Origin: Shewanella indica
GTDB taxonomy: Bacteria > Pseudomonadota > Gammaproteobacteria > Enterobacterales > Shewanellaceae
Assembly: GCF_002836975.1 (NCBI RefSeq)
Contig: NZ_NIJK01000027.1
Coordinates: forward strand, 62,001-126,000
Direction: 5' to 3'
DNA length: 64,000 nt
The notes beneath the pieces are model-generated. The model saw only the letters and a list, made by a program, of their open reading frames with translations. It did no database searches and was not told where the DNA came from. Every line of letters starts with the position of its first letter. Position 1 is the stretch's first letter. Below, piece after piece: positions 36,809-46,409 of the stretch. A program made the translations under genes and the position numbers.

Positions 36809-38335
36809 ATGCAGATTGGAATACCGAGAGAGAGTCTCGCCGGTGAAACCCGGGTCGCTGCGACCCCGGCAACGGTAGAGCAACTTAAAAAACTCGGCTT
36901 TGAAGTGGCAGTGGAAGCAGGCGCGGGTGCGCTGTCCAGCTTCAGTGATGCCGCCTTCGAAGCCGCCGGTGCCAGTGTGGTACCGAATGTATGGCAGGCC
37001 GACTTGATCTTTAAGGTCAACGCGCCAACCGAAGATGAAATCAGCCAAATCAAAGATGGAGCCACCCTGGTAAGTTTTATCTGGCCGGCCCAAAATCCTG
37101 AATTGGTGGAAAAGTTGTCACAGCGCAACATCAATGTGATGGCGATGGACATGGTGCCGCGGATCTCCCGTGCCCAGTCCCTAGACGCCCTCTCATCCAT
37201 GGCCAATATCGGCGGTTATCGCGCCGTGGTGGAAGCTGCCCATGAGTTTGGCCGTTTCTTTACCGGCCAAATTACTGCCGCGGGTAAAGTCCCACCGGCC
37301 AAGGTGCTGGTGATAGGTGCCGGGGTTGCCGGTCTTGCCGCCATTGGTGCCGCCGGTTCATTGGGCGCCATAGTGCGCGCCTTCGATACCCGTCTGGAAG
37401 TGGCCGAACAGATCGAATCCATGGGCGGTGAATTCCTCAAATTGGACTTCGGCGGGGAAGACGGCTCTTCCAGCGATGGCTATGCCAAAGTGATGTCTGA
37501 TGAATTCATCAAGGCTGAAATGGCGCTGTTCGCCGAGCAAGCCAAGGAAGTGGATATCATCATCACCACAGCACTGATTCCAGGCAAACCTGCGCCCAAG
37601 CTCATCACCAAAGAGATGGTCGACTCCATGAAGCCGGGCTCAGTGATAGTGGACCTGGCGGCCGCTACCGGCGGCAACTGCGAATACACCCAAAGCGGCG
37701 AACTCTTTGTGACCGACAATGGCGTTAAAGTCATAGGTTACACAGATCTGCCAGGGCGTTTGCCGGCACAATCCTCCCAGCTTTACGGCACCAACCTGGT
37801 GAACCTGATGAAGCTGATGTGCAAGGAGAAAGACGGCAACGCCAGCATAGACTTCGAAGACGTGGTGATGCGCAACATGACGGTCGTCAAGGCAGGTGAA
37901 GTCACCTTCCCGCCGCCACAGATCTCAGTGACCGCAGCGCCCAAGAAACCGGCTGCCAAAGTCGAGCCGAAAAAGGCTGAAGAGAAAGCGCCATCCAAGC
38001 TCAAGTATATTTTGGGCGCTCTGGGTGTGGCCGCGTTCGGCGCCGTGGCCTCGGTGGCTCCGGCTGAGTTCCTGTCGCACTTTACTGTATTCGTGCTCGC
38101 CTGTGTGGTGGGTTACTACGTGGTTTGGAACGTGACTCATGCGCTGCATACGCCATTGATGTCAGTCACCAACGCTATTTCCGGCATTATTGTGGTAGGT
38201 GCACTGCTGCAGGTTGGCCAGGGCTCGGCCCTGATGACCGCACTGGCATTTATCGCCGTGCTGATTGCCAGTATCAACATCTTTGGTGGCTTTACCGTCA
38301 CCCAGCGCATGCTGAAGATGTTCCGTAAGGATTAA
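36809..38335 (+). CDS. pntA: NAD(P) transhydrogenase subunit alpha PntA
   Basis: The 508-residue alpha subunit of the proton-translocating transhydrogenase. It has an NAD-binding domain I at the N-terminus ([60 protein letters not shown]), a charged Pro/Lys-rich linker near residues 380-400 and four C-terminal helices. With PntB it makes NADPH from NADH using the proton gradient; NADPH also feeds sulfite reductase encoded next door. The ATG at 36809 follows AGGGA; the frame extends to a TTG at 36782. Confidence 0.96.
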   Translation: MQIGIPRESLAGETRVAATPATVEQLKKLGFEVAVEAGAGALSSFSDAAFEAAGASVVPNVWQADLIFKVNAPTEDEISQIKDGATLVSFIWPAQNPELVEKLSQRNINVMAMDMVPRISRAQSLDALSSMANIGGYRAVVEAAHEFGRFFTGQITAAGKVPPAKVLVIGAGVAGLAAIGAAGSLGAIVRAFDTRLEVAEQIESMGGEFLKLDFGGEDGSSSDGYAKVMSDEFIKAEMALFAEQAKEVDIIITTALIPGKPAPKLITKEMVDSMKPGSVIVDLAAATGGNCEYTQSGELFVTDNGVKVIGYTDLPGRLPAQSSQLYGTNLVNLMKLMCKEKDGNASIDFEDVVMRNMTVVKAGEVTFPPPQISVTAAPKKPAAKVEPKKAEEKAPSKLKYILGALGVAAFGAVASVAPAEFLSHFTVFVLACVVGYYVVWNVTHALHTPLMSVTNAISGIIVVGALLQVGQGSALMTALAFIAVLIASINIFGGFTVTQRMLKMFRKD

Positions 38336-38346
38336 GGGGGTATATC

Positions 38347-39831
38347 GTGTCTCAAGGACTGGTAACAGCAGCCTATATCATAGCGGCCCTGTTCTTCATC
38401 TTAAGCCTCGCCGGCTTATCGAAGCAGGAGTCTGCAAAAAATGGAAACCTGTTTGGGGTTATAGGGATGTCGATCGCTTTGATCGCTACCATACTGAATC
38501 CTGAAACCAATGGGGTTCACTGGATCATTCTCGCCATGGTGATAGGCGGTGCCATAGGTATTCGTCTGGCGCTCAAGGTTGAGATGACAGAAATGCCTGA
38601 GCTGGTCGCCATTCTCCACAGCTTTGTGGGTATGGCCGCCGTATTGGTGGGTTTCAACTCTTTCCTCGGCCTGCACCCACAGGCGATGAACGAAGTAATA
38701 GTCACTGTCGGTAATGACCTCAATGCCACTCTGGAAGCCGCCAGGGCAGCCATAGAGCAAGCCGCCGCCTCGGCAGCGCATGAGCCCATGACTGGCGCCA
38801 TGCTCAACATCCACCTGGTGGAAGTCTTCCTGGGGATCTTCATCGGTGCCGTGACCTTCACCGGTTCTGTGGTGGCATTCGGCAAACTCAGAGGCATTAT
38901 CTCCTCCAAGCCGATGATGTTGCCTCATCGCCACAAGCTCAACCTGCTGGCGGTAGTGGTATCCCTGCTGCTGATGATTTACTTCGTCAACGTAGGTGGC
39001 AGCATCTGGCCTCTGCTGATCATGACACTGATAGCCTTTGCCTTTGGCTGGCACCTGGTAGCCAGCATAGGCGGCGCCGACATGCCGGTTGTGGTATCCA
39101 TGCTCAACTCCTACTCTGGCTGGGCGGCTGCAGCGGCGGGCTTTATGTTGTCCAACGACCTGCTGATCGTCACAGGTGCCCTGGTAGGTTCTTCCGGTGC
39201 CATCCTGTCTTACATCATGTGTAAGGCGATGAACCGTTCCTTTATCTCTGTGATTGCCGGTGGTTTCGGTACCGATGGCGCCGTTTCCAGCGGTGATGAA
39301 GAGATGGGCGAATACCGTGAAACCACGGCCGAGGATGTGGCCGAGCTGCTGAAAAACTCCAGCTCAGTGATCATCACCCCCGGATACGGCATGGCGGTGG
39401 CCCAGGCACAGTATCCCGTGGCCGAGATCACCCAGAAACTGCGTAATCTGGGGGTTAAGGTGCGCTTCGGTATCCACCCGGTTGCCGGGCGTCTGCCGGG
39501 CCATATGAACGTGCTGTTGGCCGAGGCCAAAGTGCCTTATGACATAGTGCTGGAGATGGACGAAATCAATGATGATTTCGAAGACACAGATACAGTACTG
39601 GTGATAGGCGCCAACGATACGGTTAACCCGGCGGCCACTGAAGATCCTTCCAGCCCAATCGCCGGCATGCCGGTACTAGAAGTGTGGAAGGCCCGCAACG
39701 TCATCGGCTTCAAACGCTCGATGAACACAGGTTATGCCGGGGTGCAGAACCCGCTGTTCTTCAAAGACAACACCCAAATGTTGTTCGGCGATGCCAAGGC
39801 CAGCGTAGAAGCGATTTTGAAATCACTCTAA
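38347..39831 (+). CDS. pntB: NAD(P) transhydrogenase subunit beta PntB
   Basis: The 494-residue beta subunit: about nine membrane helices in the first 270 residues, then the NADP-binding domain III ([71 protein letters not shown]). It starts with GTG after AAGGGGG, eleven bases behind pntA, and is clearly co-transcribed. A terminator follows. Confidence 0.96.
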   Translation: MSQGLVTAAYIIAALFFILSLAGLSKQESAKNGNLFGVIGMSIALIATILNPETNGVHWIILAMVIGGAIGIRLALKVEMTEMPELVAILHSFVGMAAVLVGFNSFLGLHPQAMNEVIVTVGNDLNATLEAARAAIEQAAASAAHEPMTGAMLNIHLVEVFLGIFIGAVTFTGSVVAFGKLRGIISSKPMMLPHRHKLNLLAVVVSLLLMIYFVNVGGSIWPLLIMTLIAFAFGWHLVASIGGADMPVVVSMLNSYSGWAAAAAGFMLSNDLLIVTGALVGSSGAILSYIMCKAMNRSFISVIAGGFGTDGAVSSGDEEMGEYRETTAEDVAELLKNSSSVIITPGYGMAVAQAQYPVAEITQKLRNLGVKVRFGIHPVAGRLPGHMNVLLAEAKVPYDIVLEMDEINDDFEDTDTVLVIGANDTVNPAATEDPSSPIAGMPVLEVWKARNVIGFKRSMNTGYAGVQNPLFFKDNTQMLFGDAKASVEAILKSL

Positions 39832-39861
39832 GTAGCCTATCGCAGTAACAGCATGAGTAAT

Positions 39862-39893
39862 AGAGGGATCCTGATGGCTCCCTCTTCTTTTAC
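39862..39893 (+). terminator. Intrinsic terminator of pntAB
   Basis: AGAGGGA (39862-39868) pairs with TCCCTCT (39879-39885), followed by TCTTTTA. Confidence 0.7.
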
Positions 39894-39982
39894 CTGCTCT
39901 TTGCAGGTTTGAGCACTCAGGCCGCTATCTCCTGCCCCCAAGCTGTCTTTAGGGAAGGTGCGAATAAGTCCTCGTGGCACTG

Positions 39983-40058
39983 GGGGAGATTCACAAAGAT
40001 AAACTCAGCTTTGGAGAATGGTATTAAAAGCAATCTGGCAATGCGACATCACTATGCC
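39983..40058. repeat. Imperfect direct repeat, left copy
   Basis: About 76 bases that align with 41185-41259 in the same orientation at roughly 80% by eye, including the shared blocks AATCTGGCAATG and ATCACTATGCC. Read on the minus strand it is a frameshifted version of the small open frame at 41089-41325 (GIVMSHCQIAFNTI against GIVIPHCQITFNAI). It abuts the mrcB fragment at 40068. Confidence 0.7.
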
Positions 40059-40067
40059 GAAACAACT

Positions 40068-40154
40068 ACCATGCCCACCTGCACCTCTTTATCTTTCTTG
40101 CCAAGCTCCGTCAGGGTTCGCTCAACGGCGTTTTCGGCGGCTTCTTGCGCCATG
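40068..40154 (-). pseudogene. Internal fragment of mrcB, decayed duplicate
   Basis: These 87 bases match 42454-42540 inside the intact mrcB with only four mismatches by hand alignment. Translated on the minus strand they give PBP1b residues about 413-441 (MAQEAAENAVERTL and onward). No start, stop or other mrcB sequence is attached, so it cannot make a functional product. It lies between the left direct repeat and the orphan gene. Confidence 0.85.
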
Positions 40155-40317
40155 AGATAAGAGAAGTGCATACCTGCCACTAAGACCGGCTTTAGTGGTC
40201 TCTAGCCCACCTAATCTCCGCCCGTTCACTGTTCAATTTATGGACAATCAAATCATTGACCCTGCAAGTTAGGTCTGTTAGATATACTCAGATTAAAAAA
40301 TGCAAAGGAGATGTGAA

Positions 40318-41025
40318 ATGAGTATACGGATCTTACTTGCAATTCTGTTATTGGGGTGTTGCTCTCAAAACGCGATTGCGAAACCAGAAAGCGATGTGCA
40401 AAAAAAAGTAGAAGCTCACGCTCAGTACTTTGGTTTTCAAAGTCCAGAGGCTTACCTGCACTTTTCAGCTGAATTAAATCAGCTGATGTCAGGGAAGAAA
40501 ACCCTAGGAGAACCTCTTTTAAAAACGACTACTTACATCAACTCTTTGGGGGCTGGAACTACTTATTCTACACTTTCTGTTGAGCAAAAGAGTGAACTCT
40601 TTGCTTTGATAAAAGCACGTAGGCTAAACATGGCTCAAAGTCTTGGTATTCCAGAGTCTTCAATGGATAGACTTATCACTCAATATGCAACCTACTCTAG
40701 ACTGAATGCAAAGTTGCATAACATTGCTCTGGATAAGGTGTTTCAAACCAGATCAGGTGAAGATGATGAAATTGAGCGGATAGAAGTCGAGGGACGTCTA
40801 CTACAAAGTTGGGGAGGCTATGGCTCACTCATGATGTACGTAGGAATCACCGAGATGGCAATGCAATCGAGTATTTCCCAATACACTCCTTTCGTTGTTC
40901 GTTTTACCGCAAGAGAGTCTGAACAAACTTTTATGTATAATAATTATTCTGGGTCATGGAGTATCTCAAACGAAACTCCGTGTATACAAGATAGTTGCCA
41001 AGGGTATCCTGTTCTAAATCCTTAA
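40318..41025 (+). CDS. Orphan exported protein of unknown function
   Basis: I do not recognise this 235-residue protein. It begins with a signal sequence (MSIRILLAILLLGCCSQNAIA); LLGC could be a lipobox, otherwise cleavage after AIA. The remainder is mostly polar and helical (VQKKVEAHAQYFGFQSPEAYLHFSAELNQL), ends with a Gly/aromatic section, and has two late cysteines (CIQDSC). AAGGAG seven bases before the ATG at 40318 fixes the start. Its codons are visibly AT-richer than those of all neighbours, and it is flanked by direct repeats and an mrcB scrap, so it was probably acquired. A strong terminator follows. Confidence 0.65.
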   Translation: MSIRILLAILLLGCCSQNAIAKPESDVQKKVEAHAQYFGFQSPEAYLHFSAELNQLMSGKKTLGEPLLKTTTYINSLGAGTTYSTLSVEQKSELFALIKARRLNMAQSLGIPESSMDRLITQYATYSRLNAKLHNIALDKVFQTRSGEDDEIERIEVEGRLLQSWGGYGSLMMYVGITEMAMQSSISQYTPFVVRFTARESEQTFMYNNYSGSWSISNETPCIQDSCQGYPVLNP

Positions 41026-41040
41026 TTAAAAGGATTGCCA

Positions 41041-41077
41041 AAAAGCCCCAGTAGAATTAATTACAGGGGCTTTTTTG
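41041..41077 (+). terminator. Intrinsic terminator of the orphan gene
   Basis: AAAAAGCCCC (41041-41050) pairs with GGGGCTTTTT (41067-41076), ending in a T-run. The A-run on the left arm would also allow function on the minus strand. Confidence 0.85.
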
Positions 41078-41088
41078 TACTCAGAATT

Positions 41089-41325
41089 TCACCTGTCAGA
41101 AGTTGTCTTAGTTACTCTAGTGCGAGCCTTCAGCTCTCCCTCCGCTGCAATAACTTTACCTTGCACTTGGTGACCTTTCCCTGAGGGGAAATTCACAAGG
41201 ATAAGCACTGCCTTGAGAATGGCATTAAACGTAATCTGGCAATGTGGTATCACTATGCCATTACTGTGAACAAAACGGTACGATTCACAGCCACTCTGGG
41301 ATAGAACAACCGCTTGTTGGTCCAT
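41089..41325 (-). CDS. Small open frame downstream of mrcB, uncertain
   Basis: A 78-codon frame starting at the ATG at 41325, with a good ribosome site (GGAGG five bases upstream). The product starts MDQQAVVLSQSGCESYRF and includes HCQITFNAILKAVLILVNF. I do not recognise it; there is no signal peptide or known motif. Part of it (41185-41259) is repeated, frameshifted, at 39983-40058. It may be a real small gene, a gene remnant, or non-coding repeat sequence with a chance ribosome site. Confidence 0.3.
   Translation of the reverse strand: MDQQAVVLSQSGCESYRFVHSNGIVIPHCQITFNAILKAVLILVNFPSGKGHQVQGKVIAAEGELKARTRVTKTTSDR
41185..41259. repeat. Imperfect direct repeat, right copy
   Basis: Partner of the left copy at 39983-40058, same orientation, about 1.2 kb away, with one base indel and roughly 14 substitutions by eye. 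The two copies bracket the mrcB fragment and the AT-rich orphan gene. Confidence 0.7.
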
Positions 41326-41405
41326 TTCCCCCTCCAAAAGTTGGTGTGGAAGACCCCCCGATTAAAGCTCACGCACACTCAGTGCCCCAGCTTGGCCTGC
41401 TCAAT

Positions 41406-41436
41406 AAGCAGGGCCGCTGGTATAGCCGCCCTGCTT
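41406..41436. terminator. Hairpin just downstream of mrcB
   Basis: AAGCAGGGC (41406-41414) pairs with GCCCTGCTT (41428-41436). On the minus strand it follows the mrcB stop within 12 bases, but only TTATTGAG comes after, so any termination would be weak. Confidence 0.4.
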
Positions 41437-41447
41437 AGTTTTAGCCG

Positions 41448-43775
41448 TTAACCACCGAGGATCCGTTTCCACCAAGGCAAAGGTTCACCGCAGTTGGGTG
41501 CCGGATGATAACTGTCGGCCAGCGCAGGAACCGCCACCACATTACGGCAATCGGCTTGTTTCGCCGCACCTGTATCCCGGTCGAAATAGCCCTGCACCAC
41601 ACCGTTGACCGGCGGCAATCTCAGCCCCAGCGGCGGCCGCTCGGCGAGGAAACGTTGATAGACAGTCATGGCACCACTGCTGCCATAGAACTGGGTCTTG
41701 CCGTTGTCATCACGGCCAACCCAAACGGCGGCAACGTTACGCTCGTCAAATCCGGCAAACCAGGAATCGCGGCGGTCGTTGCTGGTGCCCGTCTTGCCCG
41801 CCAGCATCACTCCGGGGAAAGCCGCCCCAAGACGCGAAGCCGTGCCGGACTCCACCACCTTGGTCATGGCGTACTGCACCAGATAGTTGGCCGCAGGCGT
41901 TATCGCCTCATGGCGTGGCATACTGGCCACAGGCAGGGGCTGGTTGTCGCTGTCCAGCACGGCAGTCACCGCATTGAGCTTACGATAACGACCTCCGTCC
42001 GCCAGGGTCTGATATACCTGCGCCACCATCAAGGGGGAACCGTTCACGGCGCCGAGCAACATGGAAGGATAAGCCGATACAGCTTCATTCCAACCGGCCT
42101 CTTTTAGCGTCGCGGCTACGGCATCGACGCCAACCATCATGCCCAGATTCACGGTCGGCACGTTCATCGATTTCTTGAACGCCGTCAACAGCGGCACCTG
42201 GCCGCGGAACTTGCGATCCACATTCTGGGGCGACCAGGTCTTGCCCTGCTCATTCTTGAGGGTAATGGCCTCATCTTTGAGGGGGCTGGCGAGATTGAAC
42301 TTACTGCCCTGTGCCAGCGCCGTGGCATAAACAAACGGCTTAACCAGTGAACCTATGGGACGGCGAATTTCCACCGCCCGGTTGAAACCCTCGTAGCCCG
42401 GCACCTTATCGCCCACCATGGCGGCAATCCCGGCGCTGTACTTGTCGGTCACCACCATGCCCACCTGCACCTCTTTATCTTTCTTGCCAAGCTCCTTCAG
42501 GGTTCGCTCAACGGCGTTTTCGGCAGATTCCTGCGCCATGGGATCCAAAGTGGTATAGACCTTGACGCCGGACTGCTTCAGCAGCGCCGCACCATAGCGG
42601 TCCTTGAGTTCCTGTTTAACCACGGCAAAGAAGGCCGGCAGTTTCTGGTGCACCGGCTTATCCGAGCGCCTTAATCCCAGCGGCGACTCCGCTGCCGCCT
42701 TGTATTGGTCGACAGAAATTTTGCTGCCTTCCATCAACAACCTGAGCACCAGATCGCGCCGCTCCTGAGCCCTGTCAGGATAGCGCCAAGGGTTGTAGTA
42801 GGATGGCCCCTTGATAGCGGCGACCAGGAAGGCTTGCTGTGCCAGGGTCAGCTCTCCGACCGGGCGGCCAAAATAGAATTGCGATGCCAGCCCCATGCCA
42901 TGCACGGCTCTGGATTTGTCCTGCCCCATGTAGACCTCATTGAGATAGGCCTCGAGAATTTCATCCTTGCTGTAACGAAAATCGATAATCAGCGCCATCA
43001 AGGCCTCCCTGGCCTTACGGATTAAGGAGCGCTCGCTGGAGAGGAAGAAGTTCTTCGCCAGCTGCTGGGTCAGGGTTGAGCCGCCCTGTACCGTGCGACC
43101 GGCACTGATATTGACCAGCAGGGCACGGGCGATGGCAAAGGGATTCACCCCGTGGTGCTCATAGAAGCTGCGGTCTTCCACCAAAATAAGCGCTTCGACT
43201 ATGTGTTCGGGGATCTGTTCGGTTGGTACAAATAGCCTGTCCTCACCATCACCGGCGATGATCCTGTCCAGCAGCACAGGTTCGAGATGAAACACCGCCA
43301 GTTGACGTTTGTCGCTCATGCGCGCCACCGAAGTGACGCCGTTGGAGTCGAAACTTATCATCACCCGCTGCTCTGCCTGGCTTCCCTCAGGATGCAGGAA
43401 GGGGCGACGCCACAGCTCGATTCGGGTACTGGAGGCAGAAAACTCCCCCACCTGGCGCGGATTGGCCACCTTGCGATAGCCCAGCAGCTTAAGTTCGGCC
43501 ATCAGCTGGGCGTGGCTCACCGCCGCCCCGGGATAGAGTGCCATTGAGCGACTGAACACCTGCGCCGGCAGGTGCCACTTCTGCCCTTCAAACTTACGGG
43601 CGATGATCTGATCCAGGTAGATACAATAGATGGTCAACGCCGCTACCAGAATAAGGGCCAGCTTCCAGGTTATCGACCATAACCTGCGCCACAACCCGGA
43701 GCTTTGCCGCGCCGGCTTGCTCTTGCTGCTGGTTTTTCTGGTACTTTTTTTCGTGGTACTTTTCTTGGTGGTCAT
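41448..43775 (-). CDS. mrcB: Penicillin-binding protein 1B (bifunctional)
   Basis: Class A PBP that polymerises and cross-links peptidoglycan at the inner membrane. The 775-residue protein has a basic Ser/Thr/Lys-rich cytoplasmic tail and one helix (about 37-53). A UB2H-like domain follows, then the GT51 domain with EDRSFYEHHGVNP (Glu200) and GGSTLTQQLAKN. The transpeptidase domain has SLVK (nucleophile Ser476), SMN and KTGTS. It starts 14 bases after hrpB, as in the E. coli order hrpB-mrcB. An 87-base piece of its coding sequence (residues about 413-441) is duplicated at 40068-40154. Confidence 0.95.
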   Translation of the reverse strand: MTTKKSTTKKSTRKTSSKSKPARQSSGLWRRLWSITWKLALILVAALTIYCIYLDQIIARKFEGQKWHLPAQVFSRSMALYPGAAVSHAQLMAELKLLGYRKVANPRQVGEFSASSTRIELWRRPFLHPEGSQAEQRVMISFDSNGVTSVARMSDKRQLAVFHLEPVLLDRIIAGDGEDRLFVPTEQIPEHIVEALILVEDRSFYEHHGVNPFAIARALLVNISAGRTVQGGSTLTQQLAKNFFLSSERSLIRKAREALMALIIDFRYSKDEILEAYLNEVYMGQDKSRAVHGMGLASQFYFGRPVGELTLAQQAFLVAAIKGPSYYNPWRYPDRAQERRDLVLRLLMEGSKISVDQYKAAAESPLGLRRSDKPVHQKLPAFFAVVKQELKDRYGAALLKQSGVKVYTTLDPMAQESAENAVERTLKELGKKDKEVQVGMVVTDKYSAGIAAMVGDKVPGYEGFNRAVEIRRPIGSLVKPFVYATALAQGSKFNLASPLKDEAITLKNEQGKTWSPQNVDRKFRGQVPLLTAFKKSMNVPTVNLGMMVGVDAVAATLKEAGWNEAVSAYPSMLLGAVNGSPLMVAQVYQTLADGGRYRKLNAVTAVLDSDNQPLPVASMPRHEAITPAANYLVQYAMTKVVESGTASRLGAAFPGVMLAGKTGTSNDRRDSWFAGFDERNVAAVWVGRDDNGKTQFYGSSGAMTVYQRFLAERPPLGLRLPPVNGVVQGYFDRDTGAAKQADCRNVVAVPALADSYHPAPNCGEPLPWWKRILGG

Positions 43776-43789
43776 GCTTATCCCAAAAT

Positions 43790-46345
43790 TTACTGCTGGA
43801 TATTCAAGGTCTTTTTCTTGGTGAATTTGGTCGGCAAAGTATTAGCCGGATCGTCGGGCCACAGGTGTTTAGGGTAGCGCCCACGCATCTCTTTTTTCAC
43901 TTCGACATAGGGCCCTTGCCAAAAGCTGGCCAGATCGGCCGTCAGTGCCAAGGGGCGCTGCGCCGGAGACAAGAGTTCCATGGTTACGGTCAGCTCCCCT
44001 TGCAGTAGCCGCGGGCTTTCGGCCATGCCCAGCGCTTCCTGCAGACGCACGCTCAGCAGCGCCCGCCCGCCGGCATCATAGCGGATCGGCGCCCGGGTGC
44101 CCGTGGCCATTTTCCAATGGCTCGGTAGCCATTCATTCAGCATCTGCTGCGCCTGCCACTCGAGGCGATTGAGCAGCAGCTGCTTGATATCCAATGCCAT
44201 TAACCCCTTTAGCTGCTTGATATCGCTCAAAAACGGCTCCAACCACTCCTCGAGAGAATCCAGCAGCGCCGGATCGCTGCTGTCCGGAAATAGGCTCGGA
44301 TCTTTGGATCTTGCCAGTGCCAGCCTGAACTGGAGCTGCCTGACATCCTCATCCATATTGAGCAGCGCCAAGCCTTTGCTGCGCAGCAACGTCATAATCG
44401 CCTGAGCCCTCAGCTTGGGATCCGCCTCTTTCTCGGCTTCCCGCTTGAGCACTATCTCCCCCAGACGCAGTTGGCGCTCGGCAAAGAAACGTCCCTTGGA
44501 CTCATCCCAGCCCGCCTGCTGTTGCCAAGTGCAGAGAAAAGCCAGCTCATTTTCCAGCAACCCCGCCGGTAATTCGGCCGCCAGATAGATGCGGCCGGCG
44601 CTGCGGCCCTCGGTCTCCTGGTAATCGGCCACCACCAGAAACTCGCAGCCGCTGAGGCTGTCACCGGCATCGAGCACCACGCCGCTGCCATTGGCCAACT
44701 GGTAACCCTCGACGCCTCTTGCCTTGGCTATCCTGTCAGGAAATGCCAGCGCCAACAACAGGGCGCAATCGGCACGATTCGCCAATTTCAGAAAGTCTGC
44801 CGCCTTGCCATTAAGCCCTAAGCGTCTGAGCCAGTTGCCGACTTGTCTGGCCTCAAGGCCTTGAGTGGCCTGAGAAAGTTTATCCATGATATCGGCGCCG
44901 TTGCCCGCAAGGCTTCTGGCCTCCAATAAGGCAGCCAGCAGACAAGCCAGACCGGCGAGCTCAGGTTCGCCGCGCCCCTGCCCCAAACTCTGCGCCCGGA
45001 GCAGCATATGCGCCAGCCGTGGCTGCGCCCCCAGTGCATAGGCCGCGCGGCCATGGGCGGTAAGCTTACGTTGCCTGTCTACCAATTGCAGCGACTGCAA
45101 CAGCTGCCAGGCCACCGCCTCATTGGCTCTGGCCGGTGGCGTCAGTAAAGGCAAGTCACTGAGGCTACGCACACCCCAGCAAGCGGCATCCAAGGCCATG
45201 GAGAGCAAGTCGGCATGCAAGATTTCCGGCTCATCCGCCTGCGGCAAGCGGCCGTGCTCCTCCTGGCCCCAAAGCCTTAAGCAGAAACCCGCACTGGTGC
45301 GCCCAGCCCGCCCGGCTCTTTGAGTGGCCGATGCCTGGCTGATACGCTTGAGTCCCAAACGGGTCACGCCGCTGCGGGGGTTGAAACTGGCCTGGCGCTT
45401 GTAACCACTGTCCACCACCAGAGTAATCCCCTCTATGGTCAGACTGGATTCCGCCAGGTTGGTGGACAATACCAGCTTACGCTCACCGGCATTGGCCGGG
45501 GCAATCGCCGCATCCTGCTCTTTGGCACTCAGTGAGCCGTAGAGAGGACAAATGCGCACATTGGCCGCAACTCTGGATTGCAGATAGTGCTTGAGGCGCT
45601 GAATTTCCCCCTGTCCCGGCAGGAAGGCGAGTATCGAGCCCTGTTGCTGCGCTTCGCTAGCCCCCAAAGCGCCGGCCTGCTGAGGGTCCAGCAGCGCCAG
45701 CAACTGCCGCCCCATATGTTCAAGCCAAGGCGCCATGCCAGAGCCGGACCCCGAACCGCTGCGCCTCTGCGCCGAAACAGCGCTGTAGGCGATAGTCACA
45801 GGGTAGCTGCGGCCCTCACTGGCAAGTAGCTTGGCATCCGGCATCAAGGTGTGTAACGGCAAACCTTCGAGCGTTGCCGACATGGCCAGCAAGTGTAAAT
45901 CGTCCCGCAATGAGGCCTGCACTTCCAGTGCCAACGCCAGACCGAGATCTGTGCTCAGATGGCGCTCATGGATCTCATCGAAAATGATCATGGCAACGCC
46001 CTTGAGCTCAGGGTCCTGCTGGATCATGCGGGTCAGCACCCCCTCGGTGATGATCTCGAGTCGGGTGTTGCCGCTGACCTGACTCTCACCGCGAATCCTG
46101 AACCCCACCTCTTGCCCCAGCGCCTGCCCTCTTTGGCGCGCTAAAAAGCCGGCGATGGCCCGAGCCGCCACCCGTCTGGGCTCCAGCATAAGGATCTTGC
46201 CGTCGATTTCCGGCCAGTCGAGCAGTGCCAAGGGCAGCGCGGTGGATTTACCGGCTCCGGTAGGCGCTTCGAGGATAACTTGCAGGCAACTGGCCAAGGT
46301 TTGGCGCAGTTGAGGCAACAGAGATTGAATGGGTAAGTCGTTCAA
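43790..46345 (-). CDS. hrpB: ATP-dependent helicase HrpB
   Basis: An 851-residue DEAH/RHA-family helicase. Walker A APTGAGKST is at 27-35 and the DEIH box lies in FDEIHERHLSTDLGLAL. Motif III SAT and motif VI QRAGRAGR are present, and the C-terminal HrpB-specific region reads WQGPYVEVKKEMRGRYPKHLWPDDP. The biological role remains poorly defined in the family. Upstream partner of mrcB. Confidence 0.95.
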   Translation of the reverse strand: MNDLPIQSLLPQLRQTLASCLQVILEAPTGAGKSTALPLALLDWPEIDGKILMLEPRRVAARAIAGFLARQRGQALGQEVGFRIRGESQVSGNTRLEIITEGVLTRMIQQDPELKGVAMIIFDEIHERHLSTDLGLALALEVQASLRDDLHLLAMSATLEGLPLHTLMPDAKLLASEGRSYPVTIAYSAVSAQRRSGSGSGSGMAPWLEHMGRQLLALLDPQQAGALGASEAQQQGSILAFLPGQGEIQRLKHYLQSRVAANVRICPLYGSLSAKEQDAAIAPANAGERKLVLSTNLAESSLTIEGITLVVDSGYKRQASFNPRSGVTRLGLKRISQASATQRAGRAGRTSAGFCLRLWGQEEHGRLPQADEPEILHADLLSMALDAACWGVRSLSDLPLLTPPARANEAVAWQLLQSLQLVDRQRKLTAHGRAAYALGAQPRLAHMLLRAQSLGQGRGEPELAGLACLLAALLEARSLAGNGADIMDKLSQATQGLEARQVGNWLRRLGLNGKAADFLKLANRADCALLLALAFPDRIAKARGVEGYQLANGSGVVLDAGDSLSGCEFLVVADYQETEGRSAGRIYLAAELPAGLLENELAFLCTWQQQAGWDESKGRFFAERQLRLGEIVLKREAEKEADPKLRAQAIMTLLRSKGLALLNMDEDVRQLQFRLALARSKDPSLFPDSSDPALLDSLEEWLEPFLSDIKQLKGLMALDIKQLLLNRLEWQAQQMLNEWLPSHWKMATGTRAPIRYDAGGRALLSVRLQEALGMAESPRLLQGELTVTMELLSPAQRPLALTADLASFWQGPYVEVKKEMRGRYPKHLWPDDPANTLPTKFTKKKTLNIQQ

Positions 46346-46409
46346 GATTCAGGGCATGGCTTACAAAAACAGGCGCTCAGTGTAACCAGTTTCCGCCGCC
46401 GTGGCTAAC

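Noticed and set aside
39983..41259. Insertion sequence or integron explanation for the direct repeats
   Set aside because: No transposase or integrase, no terminal inverted repeats or short target duplications; the repeats are long, diverged and attached to mrcB sequence.
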